Shown here: positions 42,932 to 54,789 of the stretch, one piece after another
Position numbering within the stretch: position 1 is the first letter of the stretch
Layout of the letters: each line of letters starts with the position of its first letter
Assembly (NCBI GenBank): GCA_023362775.1
Contig: JALMGJ010000015.1
Location: 12,225,501-12,289,500 of the forward strand
Direction of reading: 5' to 3'
Length of the DNA: 64,000 nt
Source: Charina bottae
Lineage: Eukaryota > Chordata > Lepidosauria > Squamata > Charinaidae
Notes under the pieces: model-generated
Told to the model about the DNA's origin: nothing
The model's input: the letters and a program-made list of their open reading frames with translations, nothing else
Database searches by the model: none
Translations under genes and position numbers: made by a program

Positions 42932-43593
42932 TTATACACAAAAAAGCATATCATAGGAGATCCCAGGAACTGCACCAAGGATTGTGTGCAAGAGAGAGAG
43001 AGAGGGGAAAAAAAACATATAATCTAGTACTGAACAGTGATCTCACATGCAGCCTACCCCAAGGTCACTCCATCTGCAGGGTGTTGATTCTTGCATGCAC
43101 ACACCTTTTCATATGCAAAACTGTATTTACAGAACGTTCAGCAAATGATTATTGTCCTTCTGTGATGAATGTGTTGGTGCTGAAGATTGGCCTGAAGGAT
43201 GATACTATAAATAAGCATCTAATAAGGTTAGACTGTAATTGTTTTATTGACATGGTGCTGATGGATATGACTCCAAGATGTCAACAAATATAGAAATTAT
43301 TAGGCATGATTGCCCCACAGATGAGAAATTAATTCTTTCTAAATGAGTTGTGATATAAAAGAGACGCAAAGCCATGTGTGGGTGGGTGGAGGGGATGAAT
43401 TTCATGCTGTACTGATTGAATAGAGATTGGGCTAGCTGTAGATATATGTATATATAAAAACCATTAACTACTCACTGAAGCTTAAAATGAAGGATTTGAA
43501 ATTGATTCTCTAAATATAGAAAAGAAAGAATATTCATGGGTAGATTAAGAATAACTGTCACTTCACTTCTAGGGCCAAGCTAGACAGCAACAC
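42932..43593. other. No recognisable feature
   Basis: AT-rich unique sequence. A short GA run lies at 42,990-43,004. Confidence 0.5.
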
Positions 43594-43604
43594 CTAGCTA
43601 ACTT

Positions 43605-43840
43605 GTTGTTGTTGTTGTTGTTCTTTCAAGTCAGTGTTGACTCCTGGTGACTGCCTGGACAAGTCCCTGCAATTTTCTTGGCAAGATTTCAGAACTGGTT
43701 TGCCATTGCCTGCTTCCTAGGGCTGAGAGAAAGTGACTGGCCCAAAGTCACCCAGCTGGCTTTGTGCCTAAGGCAGGACAAGAACTCATAGTCACCCAGT
43801 TTCTAGCCTGATGCCTTAACCACTAGACCAAACTGGTTCT
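43605..43840 (-). mobile_element. tRNA-SINE, RTE-mobilised type
   Basis: Minus strand: head CCAGTTTGGTCTAGTGGTTA, then TAGGCACAAAGCCAGCTGGG, GGCCAGTCACTTTCTCTCAG, GGCAATGGCAAACCAGTTCT and the end GTCAACACTGACTTGAAAGA with (AAC)n. CTAGCTAACTT (43,594-43,604) and CTAGCTACTT (43,841-43,850) are the decayed target-site duplication. Confidence 0.8.
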
Positions 43841-43929
43841 CTAGCTACTTTGTGGGTCAGTCACAGAATTGCTAGGTTACACCACTGTTTGTAGGAGCTG
43901 CATAGGGTTGCTAGTGTGCTTCCAGGTAC

Positions 43930-44215
43930 AATGCTAGATTCTGATTGCTATCTTTAAAGCCCTCTATTGCTTGGGGATGGGTATCTAAGAGACTGTTTTT
44001 CCAAGATAGATTTGGGTAGTCTGAGAATGTCTGCTGAAGGTTCCTTCTTATCAGGAAGCATGGCATGAGAAGGCATGAAGGTGGGCTCTTTTGTAAAAGT
44101 TCTTCTCCTTTGGAACAGCCTTCCCTCCAAAGGAAGGATGGCTCCCACTCTCATAATCTTCAAGAAGCCAGTAAAAATTTGGAGCCATCAACCCAAATGT
44201 TATATTATCATGACT
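43930..44215 (+). mobile_element. L2-type LINE 3' coding remnant
   Basis: Recognisable points are ATCTTTAAAGCCCTCTATTG (KALYCL), TCTCCTTTGGAACAGCCTTC (LWNSLP-like) and ATAATCTTCAAGAAGCCAGT near the C-terminus, in the same order as intact L2. Many stops. Confidence 0.55.
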
Positions 44216-44217
44216 AC

Positions 44218-44227
44218 TGTTGTTATT
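44218..44227. repeat. Target-site duplication, left copy
   Basis: TGTTGTTATT, repeated at 44,349-44,358. The duplicated word is AT/GT-rich, so support is moderate. Confidence 0.6.
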
Positions 44228-44348
44228 CCAATAGAAGAGCGTATCTGTGGCTCAGGGTTGAACACTCACACTGATGATGTTACCTAGAAGGGTAATGTAA
44301 CGTTTGCAAGCAAACAACCAAGCTCAGAGAGCACCAAGGACTCCACAT
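44228..44348. mobile_element. Short Penelope-like insertion, inverted pair (hammerhead family 2)
   Basis: The left 36 bp are the minus-strand 3' end block (reverse of GTTCAACCCTGAGC...). The right 85 bp are a plus-strand piece starting just before the hammerhead core and ending in CAAGGACTCCACA. As at 3,537-3,926, the two arms have their 3' ends outward and are flanked by one duplication. Confidence 0.65.
44268..44312 (+). ncRNA. Hammerhead ribozyme motif, family 2, mutated core
   Basis: ACA, CTGATGA (44,271-44,277), helix II GTTACC/GGGTAAT with loop TAGAA, then GTAAC in place of the invariant GAAAC, followed by GTTTGCAAGC. The substitution of the invariant A in the second core strand should abolish cleavage. 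Confidence 0.6.
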
Positions 44349-44358
44349 TGTTGTTATT

Positions 44359-45104
44359 ATTGTGGTTGTTGTAGTTATTATTTTATGATTGTTTTAACTT
44401 TAGCATCTGACCTAGAGTCAGTTTTGATTGCAGTGGCAGACGAATGAAGAAATACAATTGTGAAAATAAAATGGGCTCATCCCAATTTCAAACCAGTCCA
44501 GGCCCTCCGTGTAGAAGGAAGTTCAGTAAAATGAACATAAGATGATTCCCTACAACAGCACAGAAAAAGTTCCCACCGTCCTTGCAAGTTGCCTCTATTA
44601 TTGGGCCTTGGAACAAAAATAGAAATGAATATAAAATCAATCCAGGGACCAACATCACCAAATCTTCAGCATGACTAAAAATAATCCAATTAGCATTCAT
44701 TCTAATAAGCCAGCCACTAAGCAGGACAAGATATCATGGCAACACATTATTATGAATGGTACTATAACATGTTAAAGGAATGAAAGCTAAAAATAGGAGC
44801 AGTATAGAAAATAAACAATGGAAGAGAAAACTCCAAAAACTGAGGAGGAAGTATGAACACAAATATATTTCAAAAGAACTATCAAAGGCAAGAAATGTGA
44901 GCAGAGGCCTTAAGTCCCTTCAATGGGTCCACTGCAGTTACAAAATATATTTATGCTCCATTTCAAGTATTATTTAAACACTGTTATTTCAGCAAACATG
45001 CCAATGAGTGATAAGCCATCAAGTCAAAATGCAGATTGCTACTGAATGCATAAGAATGGTTTCATAGAGGTAACTGTTTATTAAACCTCAGTAAAATTCT
45101 ACTA
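44359..45104. other. No recognisable feature
   Basis: AT-rich unique sequence. Confidence 0.5.
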
Positions 45105-45170
45105 TGGTAGACATGGGCGGGGATAAATTCAAATAATAAATAAATAAATTAATTAAAATTAAAATTAAAT
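45105..45170 (+). repeat. L2/CR1-type tail fragment
   Basis: GACATGGGCGGGGATAAATT followed by an AAATAAATAAATTAA tail. Confidence 0.55.
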
Positions 45171-45735
45171 TGGAAAGTTTTTTTTTCCAAAGGGGTGGGA
45201 AGGAAGGAGGGGGGATTTGTAATGTTCTCCCTTTAATCATGTGATTTGGACAATATTGGGTGGTTTTAATCCAGTACAGGTTTCAGAGAATCTCAGGATT
45301 TTATACTGTAGCTGCTGCGTGTCTTCTAATAGCTTCCGTTTAGGTAATTTTCATGCATTTTAATCTATTTAATTTTCACTTCTCTGTTGATTTCTGTTCC
45401 TGGTTCTATTGTATATTTCATTTGCACTGTTTGAGATGCAAGTGCAAGTTCTGCATACTGTAGCAAAAGTCAAAGGAACATGAGTCAATTTATTGTTTCA
45501 TAGTTCTATATTCTATAAATCACACTCCTTTATTAATACCATATTGTCAGTACTGGTCAGAGTATGGGGTAGATCTCTATAAGACTTGGTTCACACCTGA
45601 ATCCTTTCCTTGCTTGAGTTCTGGAAACTTGGCAACTTTGACTAATAGTGAAATAGTTGTTGGAAGAATGACAATAATGTCATGTGAGATGTAACAAGAG
45701 GTTCTGCTTAAGGAACTAGATTCATGAATATAAAG
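45171..45735. other. No recognisable feature
   Basis: AT-rich unique sequence. Confidence 0.5.
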
Positions 45736-46109
45736 GTTCTTTATAAGTCAGCCATTTATCTTTAGCCCTTACTTCTGTTTTATGAAACGCTTCTTGTGTG
45801 GAAATCCATAAATGTCTTTTATAACATAACATTAGTTTATATTTATTCCAAATTCTTAATAAAGATCTTCTAATATAATGATTTTTAAAGTCCACATTAA
45901 CTTTCACTTTGTCATACCACAAATATCCATGCCATCCGTATCTTAATTCATGACCCTCCAAGTTCAATAATTTTTCATTTTTCAACACTATCCACTCTTT
46001 AATCCATACCAAACAGCAAGCGGCATAATATAATTTCAGATCCGGTAAACCCAGTCCGCCTCTTTCTTTTGAATCTTGTAAGACTTTATGTTTTATTCTT
46101 GGTTTTTTC

Positions 46110-46119
46110 CCTTGCCAAA
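46110..46119. repeat. Target-site duplication of the solo unit, left copy
   Basis: CCTTGCCAAA, repeated at 46,242-46,251; it occurs once in the uninterrupted L1 copy (as the WQGK codons). Confidence 0.9.
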
Positions 46120-46162
46120 CTGAAGAAGCTCCTTGGATAAGGAGTGAAACGTTTCTACTGAG
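46120..46162 (+). ncRNA. Hammerhead-ribozyme-like motif, family 1
   Basis: CTGAAGAA, hairpin GCTCCTT-GGAT-AAGGAGT, GAAACGT, then T and TCTACTGAG. As in the other solo unit, the upstream strand of helix I (CTCAG) is not included. Confidence 0.6.
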
Positions 46163-46241
46163 AAAATAGAAATCCAGTTGACATGATTCAAGCCACAGAC
46201 TGTTCCACCTGGATGACTGAGAACCTTCATCGACATATCGA
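46120..46241 (+). mobile_element. Solo Penelope-like pLTR unit (hammerhead family 1)
   Basis: This 122-bp insertion into an L1 starts exactly at CTGAAGAA and ends at CGACATATCGA. It corresponds to the pLTR of the large insertion (31,594-31,711) with a handful of substitutions. Since the L1 sequence is known on both sides, the borders are exact. The first base equals the first homologous base of the other solo unit (17,853-17,992). Confidence 0.9.
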
Positions 46242-46251
46242 CCTTGCCAAA
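46242..46251. repeat. Target-site duplication of the solo unit, right copy
   Basis: CCTTGCCAAA, identical to 46,110-46,119. Confidence 0.9.
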
Positions 46252-46789
46252 TAAACTTAGAAATATCTCGCTGCCATTGTTTGAAAGGTTCTTCTGATGC
46301 CAATATAGGTAATGTTTGAAAAAGATATAAAATTCTTGGCAAAATATTCATTTTAATTGCTGAAATTCTACCTAACAATGATAGTTGTAATTTTTCCCAT
46401 TGATCCAAGTCTTTTTTAATATCTGTCCAAAGCGGGATATAATTATTCTTAAACAACTGAACATTTTTAGTTGTTAAATATACTCCGAAGTATTTTACTT
46501 TTTCTTCCATTGAATATTCGGTTATTTCTTTCAATTTCTCTTGTTGATGATGGTCCATGTTTTTAGTCAAAACTTTTGTTTTCTGTAAATTCACTTTAAA
46601 CCCTGCTAACAATCCAAAGTCTTTCAATTTCTGTATCAATAATTCAATTCCATCTAGTGGGTTCTCCAAAGCAAAGACTAAGTCATCAGCAAAGGCTCTT
46701 AATTTATAAACTTCTTTTTTAACTTTAATACCATGGATACCTTAATCTTGTCTAACATCTCTCAATAAGACCTCTAATATTGTGTGCGC

Positions 46790-47000
46790 ACATTCAAATC
46801 AGCCTTGATTCCTGGTAGATGCCTGCAGATGTCCATGCAGTTTTCTTGGCAACATTTTTCAGAAGTGGTTTGCTGTTGCCTTCCTCCTAGGGCTGAGAGG
46901 GAACAACTGGCCCAAAGTCAACCAACTGGCTTCATGCCTGAGGTAGGACTAGAACTCACAGTCTTCCAGTTTCTAGTCTGGGGCCTTAACCACTACTCAA
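46790..47000 (-). mobile_element. tRNA-SINE, RTE-mobilised type
   Basis: Minus strand: head ending GTAGTGGTTAAGGCCCCAGA, GGCCAGTTGTTCCCTCTCAG-like body, GGCAACAGCAAACCACTTCT and CATGGACATCTGCAGGCATC at the 3' side. More diverged than the 62,694-62,963 copy. Confidence 0.65.
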
Positions 47001-49373
47001 ACCTCAGATTCATCTACCTGGATTAAAGTGCCCAACAGTGGTTCTTGATGAAGAACAAGGAATCTGAGACCAGAAATTCTTTTTAATGTTAGAAAACTCA
47101 CTCAATTTGGTGGCCCAACCACACTGAAGGGTTTTTGTTTGTTTGTCTCTCATCATTCTAATTTGGAGGAAGAATCTTTCTGCTGCTTCTGTGGTAGTTT
47201 TATAGACCTATTGAGAATGGCCCAGAAATTTATCAAAAGAAACAGATTTCCCAGAAGACCAGTCCCACTCTACAAATTTTTATCATTTTAAAAAAGGACA
47301 AAGATGGAAGAGAGAGAGGGAGAAGCAATCTGCCAGCCATGGAAAAATTCAGATTCCACAGAATGGAAGTACATTTAAAAAGGAAAAAAAAAGAAGAAGA
47401 ATTTAGTGCTGCTCCCAAGTCAAGATATAAAAACAAACAATAGAAAAAGAAATTTGGGCCTTTGTAGGATTTACAATGCTTTGATAGAATTATACGTTGG
47501 AAATAAGGAGCAATCAGCAAATATATTCAGAATGAGCCGAAGAGACTTAACCATTAACAGATAATGAGATTGCAGAGGTCAGGTTGTAAAATGTAAGATA
47601 ATGAGACTGGAAAATAAATATACTGTAGGTATTAGACTTACAACCTGAATAACATGAACATAAAGGCAGATTCATAGTTGAGCCGCAGACATAACATTAT
47701 AATGAGAATATACAGCAATTTCTTTTTGGACTGTGCAATCTTACAGCTGAGAACTTGGTAGACCAGGCAAAAAACTATGAATTGTTTACTATAGATGGCA
47801 GCAATGAAAGACTTTTCTATGCAAAGAAAACAACACTGCCTTCCACAGTATTTCTGCAGACCTCAATCACCATGACACCCCATCTGCATCCTTTATTGGT
47901 CCCACTTGTTTTCTCTCACCCCTTCTTCTTCCTGCCACAGCAGCTGAAGTGGCTTGCAGTAAAAGCAGTAATGTAGAGAAGCAATTTTGTCATGCTGCTT
48001 CTTCCTCCTTCAATACCTAATATTCTTTTGAAAACTATCTTCTAATTCCCATTTTCTTCCTGGTAGACTGACTTGTATTCTGTTGTTGCTAATTTTTAAC
48101 TTTTTTTTTCCATTTTATAGTTTTATAATGTCATCTTCTATGGTTAGATAGTTCACATTTAAGGGAGTAAATACCATTAAAAGAAAAAAAAAAGCATGCC
48201 CAAAGAAGTTAAGATCTAGTTAATACTTCAATGGGAGATCACCAGGAAATCCCATGGCTGTAAACTGGGCTGAAGAGTACACAAATTATCCCATAGAAGG
48301 CATGGTGAACTGTTACCATACTGTGACCAAAACCCCTACCTAAATCATCAGAAGTTCACTCAACAAATTTGTATCTTATCATTATCAGCATATAAATATA
48401 CTGTAATAGCATATATCTTAAGACTTTTCAGGGAGTGCAATACATATGATGTTTATTTCTGAAAAACCATCTGAGGATGGATTTTCTCCTCCCTCCAAAC
48501 TTTATATTAGGTTTCATTTCACATTGATTTGCAATTCTCCATCATCCAAAAGGCTGCAGAAAAATGCAGACAAATATGTTCATATTTTTGATAGCCTCCA
48601 ACTATTTCCAAATGATGTGGTTTGGGGCATACACTTATCTATTTTCTTATTTCTCCATGTTCTCTCTTTATGTTGCAAAAGGTCTGATTTTGGAGTATCA
48701 CTATATTCTGGTGGTCATTTAGGAAGAATGAATTGAGCTGGATTAGTTTGTACTACAAAAGGAAGTGAAATGGATGTTTTGCCCATCTCTATAATAGTAT
48801 TCAAATTTACTCAGGGGATATTTTGAGTAAGTATACATGGTAATAATTTGGCAATAACTTGTATTAATTTGCATCAATTTAGTCCATCAGTCTAATTTTT
48901 TTAAAAAGGAAGGTGTTGTGTGTGTGTTTGTGTGATAAACACACAATTCTTAAAATGGTTCTTCATTTCTCCATTATTCAGTTTTGCAGAACCTAATCAA
49001 CAGGAAGAGGTCAATTTCAAAAGTTTGCTTGTCAGCAAAAGGGATTTGTTTTGCATTTATGAATGGATAATAAGCCTGCATCTCACTATGATTAATAGTA
49101 ATTAACCTTTCAAAGCTTATTCGGGTGCCTGAGCATCCCCTGTCTGTTTGTTACTGTGTGAGAGTTCAACTATTTTACTGTACAAAGGTCTTCCATCTGT
49201 CTCTCAACTGTTTTCCATGAAAATCTAGTAATTGAAACTCTGGAATAATTATAAATAAATTAATTATATGGTTGCATATGAAAAATGTAGGAACTGGTAA
49301 AAAAAAAAACAAAGAGCTAAAAATAATATCACCAGCAGAGGTGTTGATAGGAGCAGAGAAATCCCCAAAGAAG
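47001..49373. other. No recognisable gene or repeat
   Basis: AT-rich unique sequence of 2.4 kb. A-runs near 47,385 and 48,181 and a GT run near 48,916 are the only simple repeats. Frames up to 96 codons (48,446-48,736) carry no domain. Confidence 0.5.
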
Positions 49374-49575
49374 AATCATAGAGTTGGAAGGGATCTTGGG
49401 GTCTTCTAGTGTAACACCCTGGCCACGGCAGAAATCCTCAAACCATTCCAGACAAATGGCTGCCAATATTTTCCTGAAAACCTCCAGTGATGGAGCACCC
49501 ACAACTCACCCACAAGGCAGGCTTTTCCACTGTTTAATTGCTTCCAGGGTAAGGACATTCTTATTTGGACCCTGA
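49374..49575 (-). mobile_element. CR1-type LINE 3' end
   Basis: The plus strand reads GAATCATAGAGTTGGAAGGG, ACCTCCAGTGATGGAGCACC and TTTTCCACTGTTTAATTGCT, the reversed 3' region typical of amniote CR1 elements. Confidence 0.7.
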
Positions 49576-49589
49576 ACCAGCAGATGATG

Positions 49590-49990
49590 TCACACAGCAG
49601 TTTCCTGTAGATGTTGAACAAGAGGGGAGAGAATGTCAAAACCTGTGACACCCCAAAAAGGAGGGGCTTTGGGATTAACTTCTCCCCCCCCCCCCCATCA
49701 CCAACACTGACTGGAACTGGCCTTGAAGGAAGAGGAGAACTGCAATACCACATCTCCAACTCCCAATCCCTACAACCAGTCCAGAAGGATGCCATGGTCA
49801 GTGATATCAAAAGCTGCTGAAGTATCAAGGAGCACAAGGATGGATGCATACCCCCATTCTGACTCCACCACAGGTCATCAACAAGTGTGACCAAGGGTGC
49901 CTTTATAGTGAACCTTGGCCTGAAATCTGACTGAAACAGGTCTAGATAATTCACTTCCTCCAGGGTCCTCTGTTGTTGAAGTGTGCACAC
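49590..49990 (-). pseudogene. L2/CR1-type reverse transcriptase fragment
   Basis: Minus-strand translation begins EEVNYLDLFQSDFRPRF (compare the LD.FQSGFR block), LVTLVDDLW, and near its end FSPLLFNIYRKLL (LSP.LFNIY, motif B region), in the order found in L2/CR1 proteins. In between, motif A (FDT.DH) is lost to shifts and stops, and a C-run at 49,683-49,697 interrupts it. Confidence 0.7.
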
Positions 49991-50924
49991 TGGTGACCAT
50001 TTATGGATAAGGGAAGTGGTAGAAGAGATGCTTCATATGATATGAGGCATTCTGATGAAGGGAAGTATATTGCCGTGTGCCTGAATGAGGTAGTGTGTGT
50101 TGTGTCCATGGTGCAAAGCACCTTATTGATTTGAATCCCACCTGCCACTTGTACTCCTATGGTGCACACACTGGATTGGAATCAAGCTGAGTCATATTTC
50201 AAGGACGGTCATTGAACTCAAGAGAGCACATGGTCATGAATAGTTTAATCAGCACTGATTTACTGTGTCTACTCCAAGTCTGAATCCAACCCAAGAATTA
50301 CAATCATGCACACATCTTCCAAGATATAAATCCCATGCAGTTCAGCTGAGTAAGTGATGTAGGGTTGCAATCTTAAACATTCATACAATTGTTCTCTAAA
50401 CACACAGAGCATGGCACTTCATATACCAAGGACATTCGATGTGATTATTTTCCTGTTCATATTTCAAAACAAAGAAATTATAGTCTTCCTGGTAAAAGAT
50501 CTTCAACCCCCATACACAAACTTTCCTTTTTATTATCTTCTGCCGTAAACTAGGTGTTTATATACAAGATGCTATTTAGTATATATTTTTTTACTTCATA
50601 CAAAAGAAACATCATGGAAACAATAAGCATCAGGTCAAGTACACTGTAAATAGCTAAGGTGTGTTATAATAACTGTTTAGCCAACTGTTTAGTGAACAAG
50701 TGATGCCATCAGTAGCTTGCAATGGTTTTGAGGGTTTTTTTTTCCTTACTGTGTGAGAGCTTATTTTGGAAGGACAACCTTCAAATGGGAACAGAGATAC
50801 ATTTCCCCAACTCATGCATTAGTTCTGAGACTTAAAAAATCTCAGACTAAACTGGACAGAGAATTTTGGAAGCCTTTAATTTGGTCCTTATTGCATAGTT
50901 TCTTTGCAGCATGATTGATGACTG
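49991..50924. other. No recognisable feature
   Basis: AT-rich unique sequence. Confidence 0.5.
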
Positions 50925-51250
50925 ATTATGTGCCATCAAGTAGTTTTTGACTCCTAGTGACCACATGGATTTTCTCCTTGATGACCCATCTCTAACCTGG
51001 TCTTTCAGGTCTTCCAATAGTGTGCCCATCACCACTGAAACTGAGTCCATCCACCTCACTGCTGGTCATCCTCTTCTTCTCTTTCCTTCCACCTTCCCCA
51101 GCATTAGAGCCTTTTCTAGAGAGCTAGGTCTTCACTTAAAATGTCCGAAGTAGGATAATTAGAGCCTAGTCATTTGTGTCTTGAGTGAGAACTCTGGGTT
51201 GATTTGTTCAATGATCCATTGGTTCATTTTCTTGGCTGTCCTCTGTATTC
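50925..51250 (-). mobile_element. RTE-type LINE 3' end (not BovB proper)
   Basis: The minus strand encodes, with interruptions, the C-terminus of an RTE protein: AALMLGKVEGKRR-like block, then MRWMDSVSVVMGTLLEDLKD, RDGSSRRKSMW, and the 3' terminus CTTGATGGCACATAATCA. The terminus differs from that of the BovB copy at 24,870-25,221, so it is a second RTE lineage. It shares its end with 20,119-20,470 and 63,061-63,305. Confidence 0.7.
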
Positions 51251-54200
51251 TCAGGAGTCTTCTCCAACACCAAAGTTCAAAAGTGTCAATACTCTTCCTA
51301 CCCTGTTTCTTCTCTTGCTTCATGCAGCATGACCTGTGGATATTTATGGAGCTAACTTATTTTCAAATACACACTTAAGATGGTAGTCTTGCTTTAATTT
51401 GATAGCTATTATTCAATTATAATAACTCATATGCAAAAAGTGCCTTTCTTTCAGCTATCCTTCCAAGTCCAGCAACTGAAGATATAGGATGGGGTCCCTT
51501 CTCTCACGAAGGTGGGGTGATATGTTCTCCACCTCTTTTTGTTCTGATGTAGTTTTTGTCAGAGTTACACATTCCCACCTTGAAATTCATTGACTTCAAA
51601 ATTTCAAATCCAATTCTTAAATTTAAATATATAGTTTAAGAGGCATTTCAGATGAAGTGATATCTTTTTAGAAAAAATATTGTTTAAAAACTATTTTTAA
51701 AAGATAATACAAATATTCTTTTATATAACCTGGTATCCTCAAAAATATCATAAAAAGAAAAGCTCTGTTTGATATCACAAACAAATCAATATGGATGTAA
51801 CTAAAGCAATAGTTAAAATATCAAACTGGCTTTTTATCCAACTTATCCTCATCACATCTATACAATAGTTTGCCAACCCCCCCTCCCCAAAATAAAACCC
51901 TCCACAATATTTGATAAATAATCTAGTTATTGAGATTTGAATATCTCTTACAAAACATTGGACAAAATCACTTCTTGGATATATAGCTTTAAAATGCATT
52001 CTAAATGTTGACAATTATAAATACTGTTCACTTTAAATACTTTTAGCTTTCTTTAAAAAAAATGAAAGAACTGTTCAGTCCCTGTATATATTTAAGGTTA
52101 TATATTTTTCTCAGGAAATTGAATTGTCTGGCTTAAACCTGATTCAAAATTTGGAGAGAGGTGATCAACTCATGCATGTATGGGTAAGATTTCAGGTGGC
52201 AGGAAATCATGTTCCGAGACTTTTAGTATAACTGCTTAGATCTAGAATTAACCCCGAAGGCTAGAGTATTCCAATTTTATGGCTATCCGCCCATCAGCCA
52301 TGTTGTCTTCCAGTTTGCACTATTCTGTTTCCCCAGTTACCTGCCTCTATCCAAAGCCAGTTAACATTCCATGTTCCAAGACTGAGCATCAATCCTCACT
52401 ACTCCCCCCACATCCTTAACTTCCCTATGTCAGCTTTTTCTCTCCTGAGTGATCCCCAGGTAGAAGGTTTTCAAGTCCCAGAATTCTCAGCAATGGCTGA
52501 AGTTTTCTGCACTTTGAAGTCTATCGATTTGGAGAGTATTAGGAATAGGAAAAGCTACCCTAAAGTTGCAAACCTCCCTTTTTACTCATGGGTGCTGCAA
52601 ATCTTATCTATCCTTTCTCTTTGAGCTGCCGAAAGATAGACACTTGGAAAATGAATTGCTTACCACTACACAGAACATAATGCAAATGCATCCACTTTCT
52701 CAGAAGAATGAAATAACAACAGCATCAGCCAGGCCAATAGATGTGCAGTGATAAATTTGCAATTCATGTGTTAGAGAAGTGCTTTTCAAAACTGATTTAG
52801 AACCTTGGAGGCAAAAGTATGAAGAGGTTCCTGACAAGTTAATTAACCAAGAACACAGGATGAGTACAGTCCCATCTCTTATTAGCAACTTCCATAAAAC
52901 AAGAGTGGGGTCATGTCTTCCTTTCTCTTTTGGAAATTCTCAGCCCAAGAGTTGTCATCTTCACTTGAGCTGTATTAATGAGACGCCCATTTAGTTTGTG
53001 CCACCACAAAGGTCATACATATGCTGCATGTCAGAGGCTAGCATGCTAATGGGACAAGCAGTTGAGTCATGTCCAACTATGTTTCCTCCCCACCCCCAGT
53101 TAATGAACTAAGTACACTGTATGGTCAACTCTTTGCCCTTCTTGTCTACATTCTAGAGGGAAAAATGAACTGAACATCTCCCCCAAATTCCTAGACTGGC
53201 TTAATACACATTAACATCACATGGTAAATTTTTGAACAAATTGAACATGCAGTAAAATCAATTGCTCATTAAAATACACCATGAAATTCATTGCAAGGGT
53301 GTCAATGCAGCCTGTATACTTAAAACTGACAAAATAAGAGACCTAAGAAAATAAAAATGTCTTCACAGAAACAACAACAACAATCATGTCAGCAGCAAAC
53401 ATATGATTGTGGCTGGAATTCCAGAATCGGGGCTACCACTGAAAAGGCATTCTCCTTGGAAACAAATTCAAACAAAATTCGAACTAGAAAACTGGTGACG
53501 AGAGATGTAATTGGTATGCTTCACCCCTATTAATACATAGGATTGTGAAACAAAGCATTGATAGTTCGATGGTTGGTTAGAGCTTCTATTAGAGGATGAA
53601 GATTCACTACAGCATTTTATTGTAGATCTCACTCATTGATCTTTCCAGTTTTGTTACCTGGAATATATAGTGGATCCAATCCAGAAGGTTCATCTACAGT
53701 ATGCTCTCCAAGGTGCCTTCCTTCTCTATGATACTTAATAAGACCCACAGATGCCTACTCCAGAACTACAGGAAAACACATAGCCCTAGATTTAATTATA
53801 AATTCTGCATTTAAAAAAATAATAATGTTGTTGTTGTAGTTGTAACATTTTGGCTTGGAGCTCTTCCTGAATTTTTAAGTTATTGCTTAAAAATTGTTTG
53901 GAATAAAATGGAACAGAGCATTACTATTAAAGATACATGAACTTACAGAAAGGCCAGCGAGAAAAAAAATAGAGTAGATTAACATTCTTTCAGTTCTTGC
54001 ATTTTATAATTTGACCTTTGATTTTGCTTTATTTGTTACTTGTGATCATTCACATCCAACCCAGAAATCAGATCTCAACCAGGTTTCCCAATACTTTTTT
54101 GGGGGGTGATGGGGGGCTTGTGAGAACATTTAGAACTTTAAGACCTTTTTACTGACACTTTCACATGGCTGTAGAATAGATGTGGCCAATCAACAAACAA

Positions 54201-54736
54201 CTATTTCTTACAAGACGAACTGGAGAAATTGTTCTTTACCATCGCATCAATTTTTCCTCACCCCCCACCTTCACAAAGTGGAAAATATGCCTGCTTTTTT
54301 TAGAGCAGGCACAATAGGACAGCACGCTCTCAAAGAAAGGATGGCTACAGTCACCCAATATTTTTATTTTCTAAGACAATCTATGGGGCCTACATGGATC
54401 TTGGGTATTCTTAGAAATAATCCTGCTAGAAGCTGGTGCTTTGCCTAAAATCATGCCAGATTCTTTTTTTTTAATTGAAAAAGCTAAAACTGTTTTAAAA
54501 CTCAGACAGAACAAACTCCACAGATCTGCATCAATACTGTTGCCCATGGCAGATATACTGAGAACACCAGATCTTTGAAGACCACCTATCAGATGTAGGA
54601 TATTACTCTCATTAAGAGCAGAGCTTGCCTAAGAGTCTTTTTAGCATAATGTCACTATTTCTTGACTCCCCAAATATAGATAGATTGTGTAACTCTACCC
54701 CTATACTAGCATTGCATTGTGGAAAATATAACCTAG
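51251..54736. other. No recognisable gene or repeat
   Basis: This 3.5-kb stretch is AT-rich. No frame longer than 88 codons and no domain is visible, and I recognise no interspersed repeat. Confidence 0.5.
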
Positions 54737-54743
54737 TAGTTGC

Positions 54744-54747
<4 letters not shown>
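54737..54747. repeat. Target-site duplication of SINE, left copy
   Basis: TAGTTGCAGTA, repeated at 55,127-55,137. A microsatellite grew between this copy and the SINE head. Confidence 0.85.

Positions 54748-54788
<41 letters not shown>
54744..54788. repeat. Microsatellite (AGTA)n
   Basis: Eleven AGTA units. The array starts in the last bases of the target-site duplication (CAGTA) and ends at the SINE head. Confidence 0.95.

Positions 54789-54789
<1 letters not shown>

Larger units (their letters stand above)
45736..46785 (-). mobile_element. L1-clade LINE fragment, interrupted by a solo PLE unit
   Basis: Same family as the copy at 3,934-5,905. On the minus strand it begins in the reverse transcriptase just before the FADD box and ends shortly after WISTQEAFHKTEVRAKD, so both ends are truncated. 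The unit at 46,120-46,241 is inserted in it with a 10-bp duplication. A minus-strand SINE (46,790-47,000) adjoins its 5' side. Confidence 0.85.
45736..46785 (-). pseudogene. L1 ORF2 reverse transcriptase fragment
   Basis: Minus-strand translation: LEVLLRDVRQD and GIKVKKEVYKLRAFADD upstream, then KYFGVYLT, LLGRISAIKMNILPRILYL, KPRIKHKVLQDSKERGG and DLKLYYAACCLVWIKEW. A stop occurs between RQD and GIHGIK (near 46,742). The inserted PLE unit adds about 41 codons in frame, so the reading frame runs on through it by chance (frame open from 46,669 to 45,722). Motif C FADD is present; the N-terminal endonuclease and motifs A and B are not. Confidence 0.85.

Noticed and set aside
45722..46669. 315-codon frame as an intact protein
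   Set aside because: It is an L1 fragment read through an inserted PLE unit that happens to keep the frame. Both ends of the L1 are missing.
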